A DNA stretch of 64,000 nt, taken from Acidobacteriaceae bacterium (lineage in GTDB: Bacteria > Acidobacteriota > Terriglobia > Terriglobales > Acidobacteriaceae). The notes below the pieces were generated by a model. It was not told the DNA's origin. It did not search any database and was given only the letters and a program-made list of their open reading frames with translations. The stretch lies in contig JASHNW010000058.1 of NCBI GenBank assembly GCA_030041435.1, forward strand, positions 1 to 64,000. Reading direction: 5' to 3'. A program made the translations under genes and the position numbers. Shown piece by piece: positions 27,735 through 36,184 of this stretch (within the stretch, counting starts at the first letter, position 1; each line of letters begins with the position of its first letter).

Positions 27735-28757
27735 GTGCGCGCCATGACAATGCAGACCGCATCGAAGGACCTGTCTCGGGTTGCGGTGATTCTCACCACG
27801 TGGAATTCGGAGCGCTATTTCGATCGGTTTCCCGGGCCGCTCCTTCAGCAGGGCATCAGACCCGATCAGGTTTTGATTGTCGATTCGGAATCAAAGGACC
27901 GGACGGTGGAGCGCGCCCGAGCTTTTGGATTTCGCGTGCATGTTATTCCCCGGCTCGAATTCAACCATGGCGGGTCGCGTGCGCTTGCCTCTGCTTTGGT
28001 GCCCTGGGCCGAGATCCTCATCTACACCACGCCCGATGCCATCATGGCCTCACCGGACACGATTGCAACTCTGATAACAGCTTTCGACAGCCCCGATATC
28101 GGAGCGGCCTATGGCCGGCAACTGCCCCACGCCGACGCCGATCCCTTCGCCCGCCATCATTGTTCATTCAACTATCCTCCCATCTCGCGAGTTCGCGATT
28201 TCGAAATGCGCAGAGTGCTTGGATATAAGACGGTCTACTTTTCCGATAACCTCGGTGCTTACCGGCGTACGGCACTCGATGCGGCAGGGGGATTTCCGGC
28301 AAGGATCATCAACTCCGAGGACTTTTATGTCTCGGCCAGGATGATGCTGCTGGGCTGGAAGACTGCCTACGTCGCTGAGGCCGCCGTCTATCACTCGCAT
28401 AACCAGACTCTGCTGCAGGTTTTTCGAAGGTATTTCGACGTTGGCGTGATGCATTCCGAACAGTCCTGGATCCTCAGGAAGTACGGCCAGGCTTCCGGAG
28501 AGGGCATGCGGTTTCTGCGCTCCGAAATCGCCTTTGCGCGAGCGGAAAATCCGCTGCTGGTCTGGCAAAGCCTGCTGCGGACTGGCGCGAAGTATCTTGG
28601 CTACCAGATCGGACGGCGGCAGGCTTTCCTCCCGATTGCGGTCAAGCGACGCATAGGTGGCTTTCACGAGTATTGGATGGCTCCGCAGAGAACAGGGTCC
28701 ATGGGCGCTGCAGGAATCGATGCGGACAAAAAAAGGGTTAAGTTGGGAATTGAATGA
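27735..28757 (+). CDS. Glycosyltransferase family 2, rhamnosyltransferase-like
   Basis: A 340-residue GT-A-fold glycosyltransferase. VAVILTTWNSERYF opens the nucleotide-binding domain, and VDSESKDRT and YTTPDA give the nucleotide/metal-contact region, replacing a strict DxD. EDFYVSARMMLLGWKTAYVAEAAVYHSH-type features match rhamnosyltransferase-like GT2 enzymes. The C-terminal 60 residues are basic and may sit on the membrane. GTG 27735 follows AGGAG very closely; ATG 27744 is an alternative start. It presumably adds one residue of the repeat unit on the cytoplasmic face. Confidence 0.83.
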   Translation: MRAMTMQTASKDLSRVAVILTTWNSERYFDRFPGPLLQQGIRPDQVLIVDSESKDRTVERARAFGFRVHVIPRLEFNHGGSRALASALVPWAEILIYTTPDAIMASPDTIATLITAFDSPDIGAAYGRQLPHADADPFARHHCSFNYPPISRVRDFEMRRVLGYKTVYFSDNLGAYRRTALDAAGGFPARIINSEDFYVSARMMLLGWKTAYVAEAAVYHSHNQTLLQVFRRYFDVGVMHSEQSWILRKYGQASGEGMRFLRSEIAFARAENPLLVWQSLLRTGAKYLGYQIGRRQAFLPIAVKRRIGGFHEYWMAPQRTGSMGAAGIDADKKRVKLGIE

Positions 28758-28848
28758 GGTGAGCGCAGGGAAATTCGCTGGTTGCACTTACCGGTTCATC
28801 GTCAAATCGACGATGGTGCGCATGGCAGTCAGCGAGAGGGGTCCCTGG

Positions 28849-29838
28849 ATGGCGAGACGGATTGGGCTGACAAATAACTGCTTTGTTCCCAGGCAGAGCT
28901 GCAATGAGCCTGCGCCGAAGCAAGGGAGATTTCGGGTGGAATGCGTCGCGTGCCTTGGGAATACCGGCCGGGAACACAATCTTCGCGAGATGATGTTCGG
29001 CACGCATAAGGAGTTTGTGTATTGGGAATGTTCCGGGTGCGGCTGCCTGCAAATTGCAACTATCCCGGAGCATATGGGGGAGTATTATCCTCCGGGCTAC
29101 TACAGTTTCTCCATGCAGTCGCCGGCCTGGAAGAAATGGTACTATCGCGCCCATTTTGCGGCTCCCCGGCTCATGAAAGTGCTGCGGCGCAGCAGCCCGG
29201 ACATCGCCTCAGTAATCGCAGCACGGCCAAAACCCGGAGCGCGAATTCTGGATGTGGGATGCGGAGGGGGAAAGCTCGTTAACATCCTTCGAAGCCTGGG
29301 ATTCGACGCCCACGGGATCGACCCGTTCATCGAGGCCGAAACTGCTTATGTGCGTCGTGCCTCGATCGAGGATGTGCAGGGCGGCTGGGATCTGATTATG
29401 TTTCATCATTCGCTGGAACATATGCCGAATCACATAAAGGTACTTGGGTGCGTTCGAAGCAAGCTGGGCGTTGGCGGCATGTGTCTTGTAAGAATCCCGG
29501 TTGCCACCTGGGCCTGGCGGCATTACGGGAGAGACTGGGCGCAGTTGGATGCCCCACGGCATCTTGTCATTCATACGCCACGGAGTTTTCAGCTGACAGC
29601 CAACGCGGCGGGCCTGGAACTTGCCCGGACTATCTTCGACTCCTACGAGTTCCAGTTTTGGGCAAGCGAGGGATACCGGCGCGGGCTTCGTGGCAGGAAA
29701 CGAATGGAGTCGTTCTCGCGAAAGGAGCTCCAGGAGTTTCGCGCTCAGGCAGATAATCTGAATCGCCAACAACTTGGCGATTCTGCTGCCTTCTTCCTGG
29801 TAGTTCAGAATTCAAAAATGAGCAATGAAGACAGCTGA
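28849..29838 (+). CDS. SAM-dependent methyltransferase with N-terminal zinc-ribbon-like cysteines
   Basis: A 329-residue class I methyltransferase. Two CxxC pairs (Cys32/Cys35 and Cys61/Cys64) resemble a small zinc ribbon, as in methyltransferases of sugar C-methylation clusters. The SAM loop ILDVGCGGGK lies at about residues 133-142, and HHSLEHMP near 200 is the post-motif region. The open frame extends back to 28657, overlapping the glycosyltransferase, but a purine-rich GAGAGGGG precedes ATG 28849, so that start is used; ATG 28813 or 28822 are alternatives. It may methylate the polysaccharide or a sugar nucleotide; the acceptor is unknown. Confidence 0.78.
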   Translation: MARRIGLTNNCFVPRQSCNEPAPKQGRFRVECVACLGNTGREHNLREMMFGTHKEFVYWECSGCGCLQIATIPEHMGEYYPPGYYSFSMQSPAWKKWYYRAHFAAPRLMKVLRRSSPDIASVIAARPKPGARILDVGCGGGKLVNILRSLGFDAHGIDPFIEAETAYVRRASIEDVQGGWDLIMFHHSLEHMPNHIKVLGCVRSKLGVGGMCLVRIPVATWAWRHYGRDWAQLDAPRHLVIHTPRSFQLTANAAGLELARTIFDSYEFQFWASEGYRRGLRGRKRMESFSRKELQEFRAQADNLNRQQLGDSAAFFLVVQNSKMSNEDS

Positions 29839-29976
29839 CACGCTGTCGTATTCAGCGGAGCAGATTGCAGCGTCACCCATCTGCTACGAGATTGCCGCCG
29901 GAAGGAGCTTCGTGAGTCTCGCGAGACGGTTCTCGACTGCATATGGAAAGTGGTGGATGCTGCTAAGGTGAGCCAG

Positions 29977-30747
29977 ATGACGACAATCGTCCCACAATTT
30001 CGCGGGACTGCAGAACAGGGACCGCGGCTCGATGATGCCGCTAATTTTCCTGGATGGTCAAAGGCACAGGCTCTCCTCAAAATGGAAATCTCGGCCCGCA
30101 ACCTGAAGGAGGTCTGCGACATCGGCGGAGGCGCAAATCCGCTTCTCAATGCCGCGTTCATCCGGAGCAATGCGATTGACTACGCGGTCCTGGATATCTC
30201 TCAATCGGAGCTGGATAAGGCTCCGGACGAGTACAACAAAATCCAGGTGGATGTGGGTGCGCCTCTCAACGAATTCTGTGCTCGCGTCGGCAAGGCAAGA
30301 TTCGACCTGGTCTTTACCCATATGTTTCTCGAACATGTTGAGGATCCAATCTGCGTGCATCAGAACATCCACGCAGCGCTCAGGCCGGGCGGACTGGCCA
30401 TACATTTTTATCCGTCGCCAGGGAACCTTCCGCTCGTCGTCAATCGTCTGTTGCCGGACACGATTACGCGTCCGCTGTTGAGGATGGCCCAGCCCAAACG
30501 CGACATGGAAGGGCGCCAGGTGAAGTTTCCCGTTTTCTACGCTATGTGTGGCGGCCCTTCACCGGCTTTGCACGCGAAATTCGGAAAGATCGGGTACGAC
30601 GTTCTTCGCCACACGGGATATATCGGTCACTGGTATTACGACCGGTTTTCTGTCACGCGGAAGCTGGAACGCGCAGCAAGGGTTTTACTGCTCAAAGCCA
30701 GAATTCCTCTGATCTCATATTGTCTTCTTATCCTCCGGAAGCGGTAA
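29977..30747 (+). CDS. SAM-dependent methyltransferase-like protein
   Basis: A 256-residue Rossmann-fold methyltransferase-like protein. The weak SAM loop VCDIGGGANPLLN is near residue 43, and FDLVFTHMFLEHVEDP near 100 is the common acidic/His region. The C-terminus has a basic, hydrophobic stretch that could be membrane-associated. ATG 29977 follows AAGGTGAG, so it is preferred to the frame extension to 29950. It lies 138 bases after another methyltransferase, and a TylF-like one is found at 45535, so the locus carries three non-identical methyltransferases. The substrate is unassigned. Confidence 0.78.
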   Translation: MTTIVPQFRGTAEQGPRLDDAANFPGWSKAQALLKMEISARNLKEVCDIGGGANPLLNAAFIRSNAIDYAVLDISQSELDKAPDEYNKIQVDVGAPLNEFCARVGKARFDLVFTHMFLEHVEDPICVHQNIHAALRPGGLAIHFYPSPGNLPLVVNRLLPDTITRPLLRMAQPKRDMEGRQVKFPVFYAMCGGPSPALHAKFGKIGYDVLRHTGYIGHWYYDRFSVTRKLERAARVLLLKARIPLISYCLLILRKR

Positions 30748-30902
30748 CCTGGGGGTTCGATTCCGATGGAACGCGTAGTTATCGGCAGCGAACCTGCCGC
30801 ATTCGGGGATATACCGGTCTGCAATTATTCGTGTCCCTGATTCCCGGAAAATAAGGTCGTCGAAGCGGCGCCGATTATGGACCCAATGAATCAGGCACTT
30901 CT

Positions 30903-32252
30903 ATGATTCCCCTGCTCAAGTCAATTCGCAGGAACGGCCTCGCGTCGCCCTATGGTCCGGTATTGGTCGCCTGCCTGGGGTTTCTGGTCGCATGGCTCTT
31001 TCCGCCCCGGCCGTACACCTATTATATGAATGAACCGGACCGGATGTTTCTGGACCTGCTCACGTTCATTTACTTTTTTGCATGCGTCGCGGCATTCCTT
31101 CTGGGTCTCAGAGTCAACCGCATGGCTAATCCCGCGGCGTGGCGAGCGGTTCTGCCAAAGGCTTACTCTCCTTCTCCCATTCTTTATCTCGCCATTCCGT
31201 ACACGGCCGCCATGGTCTTTTGTGCGCTTGCCTTGCGGATAATTGGATCTCATGTGAATTTCCTGATGATTCTGGCGGCTCATCAGGGAGAAGAATTGAA
31301 GAACATGGGCAAAGAGGGGGCAAGGCTGAGTTCAGGCGAATGGGTTCAGGCCCCGATGCTGCTGATTGGTGTTTTATGGTGGATGCAGTTACGCGTGCAA
31401 CAGCTCAGGCTCAGTCGCGGAACCAGGGTAGTCTTCATGCTTGTCTGGTTTCTTGGCGTCCTGCTCGCGATCGCCACCACAGTCGCGACCGTGAACCGCA
31501 GCGATCTGATGTCCCTGCTTGCCGGCTGCGGACTTATTTGGATTTTCGGCAAGGAAGCCAGAGGAGTGCTTCGTGTAGGACGCGGACTGCTGTACGGGGC
31601 AGCCGGGTTCGTTTCCCTGGTAGCTGTCTTCATGTCAATTTCGTTTCTGCGCGGTGCGTCAGCTGCGAATCTGCTGATTTCCAATCTGCTCGGCTATTCC
31701 ATTGCCTGTTACAACCGCCTCGCATCGCTTCTGCATGGCAGTATGACCCTTTTCTTTGGTGGGCGCGGCATCTACTTATTCATCTATCTTCAGGATGCCG
31801 ACAGGCTGAACAAGATCTTTCATTTTCAGGAGGCTCTGCATTGGCCGCCATTTTATCTGCGCTGGGGCGCCGAATTCTCGTCCGTCGCGCTTGCCGGGCT
31901 GAACGTCAGCTATAACTGGGTGAGCGTATTCGGCTTCTTATACGCTGACATCGGATGGGGCGCGATCATTTATGTCTTCGGCGCAGGCATTCTGGCCGGT
32001 ATGGCATGGTCCAATTTCAGAAGGGGATCCGCTTTGGCGGCAACGGTCTATCCCTGGATTGCGGTTTGGATACTTATCTGGTCCGGTCCAAACGTCCTCT
32101 TCGACGCAGCATTTGTGCACCTGGTTCTGGTCGGCCTTTTGCTGGCCGGGTGGGACAAGCTTCTTATGGTGAACAGGCTCGATTCGGAGCCCTCGTCAGC
32201 CGCGATGGAAACTCGCGACACCGGAGGTCGCGCTCTCCCTGTCGGAGTCTGA
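30903..32252 (+). CDS. O-antigen/exopolysaccharide polymerase-like membrane protein (Wzy-type)
   Basis: A 449-residue integral membrane protein with about 10-12 hydrophobic segments and a long central hydrophilic stretch (around residues 255-340), the pattern of oligosaccharide-repeat polymerases. Polymerases of this kind vary so widely that sequence identity is low; the call rests on topology, size and position between glycosyltransferases and the Wzc/Wza genes. A possible catalytic-loop feature is LLGYSIACYNRLASLLHGS. If correct, it joins lipid-linked repeat units in the periplasm. No other gene in the locus looks like a polymerase. Confidence 0.7.
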   Translation: MIPLLKSIRRNGLASPYGPVLVACLGFLVAWLFPPRPYTYYMNEPDRMFLDLLTFIYFFACVAAFLLGLRVNRMANPAAWRAVLPKAYSPSPILYLAIPYTAAMVFCALALRIIGSHVNFLMILAAHQGEELKNMGKEGARLSSGEWVQAPMLLIGVLWWMQLRVQQLRLSRGTRVVFMLVWFLGVLLAIATTVATVNRSDLMSLLAGCGLIWIFGKEARGVLRVGRGLLYGAAGFVSLVAVFMSISFLRGASAANLLISNLLGYSIACYNRLASLLHGSMTLFFGGRGIYLFIYLQDADRLNKIFHFQEALHWPPFYLRWGAEFSSVALAGLNVSYNWVSVFGFLYADIGWGAIIYVFGAGILAGMAWSNFRRGSALAATVYPWIAVWILIWSGPNVLFDAAFVHLVLVGLLLAGWDKLLMVNRLDSEPSSAAMETRDTGGRALPVGV

Positions 32253-32769
32253 GGCTGTCGGTCTGACGGTCAGTGTTCGATTGCGGCCGGGTGCCGGCGT
32301 CGCATCTTCGATGCGGGGAAGGCCGCGATTTTCGCCTTTTCGCCGCATCACGATGAGAAAAGCATTCTGTTTTTCGATCGAGTTCGCGTCGGCAGGACCT
32401 GCGTTGACGGCCTGTTCGGGGGCCGATTTGGAAAGGCCCCGAAAGTGGTCAGCGCTTTTCCCGGAGCTGAGGAATTCCATCATCCATGTCGCTCAATCGC
32501 GCTCATGAACCGCCTTCCGCAGTCGCTCGCTCGCGCGTATCGAGATCGCGGCGGCGATCCTGCATCGCTTTGTGAGAGCGCATGTTATCGCCATCGTTCC
32601 AGTGAATGAAAGCAGCGCCTTTTGCTTGACCGGTGAGGTTTGCAAATGAAACAATCCGGAATAACCCTCCCGCATCGACGATGCAACCTGTAGTTGACGC
32701 CAGGCCATCCGCGCCTCAGCCTGCCCCTTCGTTTTGCATGAACAGCCAACCTCCTGGAGCCCGAACCGA
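32253..32769. other. 517-base intergenic region before the export genes
   Basis: No gene is supported here; the open frames on both strands lack ribosome-binding sites and family features. Two imperfectly spaced copies of GCATC-N3-GATGC occur (32302-32314 and 32672-32684). The first extends to a six-base stem with a three-base loop (32301-32315). Its position suggests a regulatory leader for the wzc-wza transcript. No convincing -35/-10 pair was found. Confidence 0.5.
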
Positions 32770-35025
32770 GTGAATAACCCATCAGCCAGCGAATTTTCGC
32801 TCAAAGATATCGTGAGGATTCTCGACCGCAGGCGGCGAATCCTGGTGACAACTGCGGGCGTGGTTTTTCTGCTCGCGGTTTTGGCCTGCATCTTTATGAC
32901 TCGACGCTACAAAGCGGTGGGGGTATTTGAACTTCAGAAATCCAGCTCCGATTCTCTGGATCTCGAGGACATGATGGGAGAGTCTGTCGGCGGCGCCTCA
33001 GACTCGCTGTCGCTGAACACCGATCTCGACACCTTGTCGTCGATTCTGCAGTCGGATTCGCTCGCGCTTCAGGTAATCGGAGAGCTGAATCTGGAGCAGA
33101 ACAAGGATTTTCAGCCAGGCTTCAATCCGGTAGAAGTGATTGCCGGCTGGATTACGCCGGAGGGGCCTCAGGACCCCAGCGGGGCCAGCCTCGCAAATTC
33201 CCCGCATCGCCGCGAAAAAGCGCTCAAGATTTTCAGCAAACAGTTAAAGGTAACAGTGAACGCCGGCACTCGCCTGATTGAGGTTGACTACAGCAACCGC
33301 GACCCAAAGGTTGCCGCGGCTGTAGTCAACCATCTCATCCAGGCCCTGATCGACTATACGTTCCAGACCAAGTACATTGCGACCAGTCAGGTATCGACTT
33401 GGCTGGAGGGCCAGTTGGGCGATCTGCGCAAAGAGGATGAAGACCTGCAGGCCAAGGTTATAGCGCTGCAACAGGCGTCGGGCATCTACGGAGTGGGCGG
33501 TACCGACCTTCAGGGTAAACCCGTCGTATATAGTCCGACTCTCGACCGTCTGCAGGAATCGTCCGCCCTGCTCACCCAGGCGGAAATCAACGCTGTCATC
33601 AAAGGATCGATTTTCCAGGTTACTAAGACCGGCGATGCCGAACTGATATCTCAACTCGCCGGTACTACCCTGATGAGTACCACGGGCCAGGGTGTCGGGG
33701 ACTCGTTGTCGTTGATTCAGACTTTGAGATCGCAGGAAGCAACTCTTAAGGCGCAGATTGGCCAGGACGCTTCTCAGTTCGGCCCGCGGTATCCCAAACT
33801 GATTGAAGATCGCGCCTCGCTTCAAGGTGTCGAAGGCCAGCTGGACCAGGAAATCCAGCGCATTTCGGCACGCGCGAAGAATGACTATGAAATCGCACAG
33901 GGTACGTTAAAGGGCGCGAGGGCTACATACGACGCAGACCAGCAGGCGGCTGAGAAGCTGAACGACAAGACGATCGAATATATGATCCTTTCCAAGGAAG
34001 CGGAGGAGGCCGACGACCTGTATCAGGATCTCGTCAAAAGGCTCAAGGAGGCTGGAATTCTGGAAGGTCTCCAATCCACTGACATCACCAGTGTGGACAA
34101 GGCGTTGCCGCCAGCCAAGCCCGATAGCCCAAATGTTCCCCTCTACCTTGCACTGGGAGTAGGCCTGGGAATGTTCATGGGCGGCGGCGCCGCGCTGCTC
34201 GCCGACGCCCTCGACAATAAAATCCGGGGCACGGATGAAATTGAAAGCATGGGAATCCCACTCCTTGGCATCGTGCCTCAGGTCAGCTCCACGGAAATGG
34301 CTGGTAAGATCGTGCAGTTGGATTCCCGCGCTTCGGAGTTTGGAGAAGCGATTCGTCGCTTGCGCTCCGCTCTTTTAATAGCCCGCAGCGGGCATCCGCC
34401 CCAGGTTCTTCTGATTGCCAGCGGAAATCCAGGAGAGGGCAAGTCGACTCTTGCTTTGAATCTCGCTGTTGCTCTTGCCCAATACAATAAGAAAGTGCTT
34501 TTGATCGAAGCCGATCTCAGGCGCCCCGTGCTCCAGCGGCGCCTGCATCTGAAGGTCACGAGCGGGCTGAGCGAGCTTCTGGCGAATCAATCTGTCACAG
34601 AGGAGCCCGAGGCATTGGCAGACTTTCCCAACTTATACGTCCTTCCGGCAGGAGCGCCGCCGCCCTATCCCTCCGAGTTGCTCGGGGCAACGCCGTTACA
34701 GGCGCTTTTCGATCGATGGCGGCAGATGTATGACTTCGTAGTTATCGACTCTCCCCCCGTTCTTCCGGTAACCGATGTGCAGCTGTTGATCGCGCAGGCT
34801 GACGCTACGGTTCTCGTAGTGCGAGCCGGCAAGACGACTCGCGTCGGATTATCGCGCGCCTATCGGCTTCTCGTTCCGCATGTCAAGGATCCCGTTCAGC
34901 CTGCGATCGGTGCCCTGCTGAACGGCATTTCTACCCGGTCTGCCGCGTATTACGGCTACTACGGAACATATGGGTATAAGCGCTACTATTATCGGGATAA
35001 TGGAGATACAAATGATCAGGCTTAG
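32770..35025 (+). CDS. wzc: Polysaccharide co-polymerase / BY-tyrosine autokinase (Wzc type)
   Basis: A 751-residue inner-membrane protein fusing a Wzz chain-length domain to a bacterial tyrosine kinase. A membrane segment at about residues 24-43, a periplasmic coiled-coil-rich part (about 180-430) and a second membrane segment near 460 precede the kinase. Walker A SGNPGEGKST has Lys558, VLLIEADLRRP is the Walker A' strand and VVIDSPP has Asp660. The tail holds nine tyrosines in 15 residues (727-741), the autophosphorylation cluster that controls oligomerisation. GTG 32770 preceded by GGAG is preferred to TTG 32734. It works with the Wza-type protein directly downstream, whose start lies within this gene's tail. 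Confidence 0.92.
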   Translation: MNNPSASEFSLKDIVRILDRRRRILVTTAGVVFLLAVLACIFMTRRYKAVGVFELQKSSSDSLDLEDMMGESVGGASDSLSLNTDLDTLSSILQSDSLALQVIGELNLEQNKDFQPGFNPVEVIAGWITPEGPQDPSGASLANSPHRREKALKIFSKQLKVTVNAGTRLIEVDYSNRDPKVAAAVVNHLIQALIDYTFQTKYIATSQVSTWLEGQLGDLRKEDEDLQAKVIALQQASGIYGVGGTDLQGKPVVYSPTLDRLQESSALLTQAEINAVIKGSIFQVTKTGDAELISQLAGTTLMSTTGQGVGDSLSLIQTLRSQEATLKAQIGQDASQFGPRYPKLIEDRASLQGVEGQLDQEIQRISARAKNDYEIAQGTLKGARATYDADQQAAEKLNDKTIEYMILSKEAEEADDLYQDLVKRLKEAGILEGLQSTDITSVDKALPPAKPDSPNVPLYLALGVGLGMFMGGGAALLADALDNKIRGTDEIESMGIPLLGIVPQVSSTEMAGKIVQLDSRASEFGEAIRRLRSALLIARSGHPPQVLLIASGNPGEGKSTLALNLAVALAQYNKKVLLIEADLRRPVLQRRLHLKVTSGLSELLANQSVTEEPEALADFPNLYVLPAGAPPPYPSELLGATPLQALFDRWRQMYDFVVIDSPPVLPVTDVQLLIAQADATVLVVRAGKTTRVGLSRAYRLLVPHVKDPVQPAIGALLNGISTRSAAYYGYYGTYGYKRYYYRDNGDTNDQA

Positions 35026-35896
35026 AATCGCAACGGCGTTGATCCTTTGTGGGGCCTGCGCCTTCGCATGGGCGCAAAAAGAGAGTTTACTCATCGGTTC
35101 CGGCGATCTGGTCACCATCCAGGTTCTCGAGGCTCCCGAGCTAACACAACACGTTCGAGTCACCGACGCCGGCTATATCAATCTGTTAGTTGGCGGCGAT
35201 GTCAAGTTAGCCGGATTGACCCCGGAAGAGGCTGCCGCATCTGTAAAACAGGCGCTGATCGACGGACATTACCTGCTCACTCCGCATGTCGTAGTCACTG
35301 ACGATCAGCAAGTCACCCAAAACGTTACCGTCTTGGGACAGGTAAGGAACCCCGGGGCTTTCCCGATTGAAACCCCTCGAACTGTGCTCGACGTACTGGC
35401 GCTGGCTGGCGGCGTCACCGATGTGGCGGACAGGAGAATCACGATCCAGCGTCATGATAGCGGAGAAAAGATTGAATATTTCCTCTCCAATAAGTCGTCG
35501 ACAGCCCTCAATGAAAGCGTGAAAGTGGATCCAGGTGACACGATTCTCGTTCCTAAGATCGACGTTGTTTACATTATGGGCGATGTTGCCAGGCCCGGAG
35601 GATACCCGATGGCGACCAATGACGGCAAACTGTCCCTCCTCCAGGCTGTGGCCATGGCCGGTTCAACGCAGACCAGCGCGGTACCCAACGCCACTCGCCT
35701 GATCCGCAAGCAATCCGATGGCACCTTTGTGGAGATGAAAGTAGCACTGTCCAGGATGGCAAAAGGCAAGCAGGCGGACATTGCCCTTCGCCCGGACGAT
35801 ATTGTATATGTTCCGTTTAGCTATCTTAGAAACATGGCCACAAATCTCACTGGCCTGGTAGCAGCCGCCAGCACAGCGGTTATCTATCGGTATTAG
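35012..35896 (+). CDS. wza: Polysaccharide export outer-membrane protein (Wza type)
   Basis: A 294-residue protein with an N-terminal signal (cleavage probable after AWA near residue 21), a poly-export domain (about 25-105, with IGSGDLVTIQV) and two SLBB-like ligand-binding beta-grasp domains (about 110-260). It forms the outer-membrane outlet of the Wzc-Wza machine. No clear lipobox is seen, so it may not be lipidated, unlike E. coli Wza. The ATG at 35012 is preceded by GGAGATACAA and overlaps the end of wzc by 14 bases, which couples the two products. The C-terminal hydrophobic segment (NLTGLVAAASTAVIY) may insert in the outer membrane. Confidence 0.88.
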   Translation: MIRLRIATALILCGACAFAWAQKESLLIGSGDLVTIQVLEAPELTQHVRVTDAGYINLLVGGDVKLAGLTPEEAAASVKQALIDGHYLLTPHVVVTDDQQVTQNVTVLGQVRNPGAFPIETPRTVLDVLALAGGVTDVADRRITIQRHDSGEKIEYFLSNKSSTALNESVKVDPGDTILVPKIDVVYIMGDVARPGGYPMATNDGKLSLLQAVAMAGSTQTSAVPNATRLIRKQSDGTFVEMKVALSRMAKGKQADIALRPDDIVYVPFSYLRNMATNLTGLVAAASTAVIYRY

Positions 35897-36184
35897 CCGT
35901 TCACCGATCGGCCGCAGCGAGCGCCGGACGATCAGTGGCGTGTCGAAAGATAAGATTGCATTTCCTGCTTCTGGTTCCGCTGGAGCGGTGGCGCCCGATC
36001 TGCGGCCGGAAATCCGATGGGCCGCATTGCATGTGATAGCGACTCTTTGCATATTGGCGGAAATCTTGCATGTCGATTGAGTGCGGGTCCGCAGATCGAA
36101 TTCCACCGGGATCGAGGTTCCTTCACCGTTTTCCCGGAGTTCAGTTCATTTATCGATCGGCACAGAACTTGTTTGCGAGGCTCC

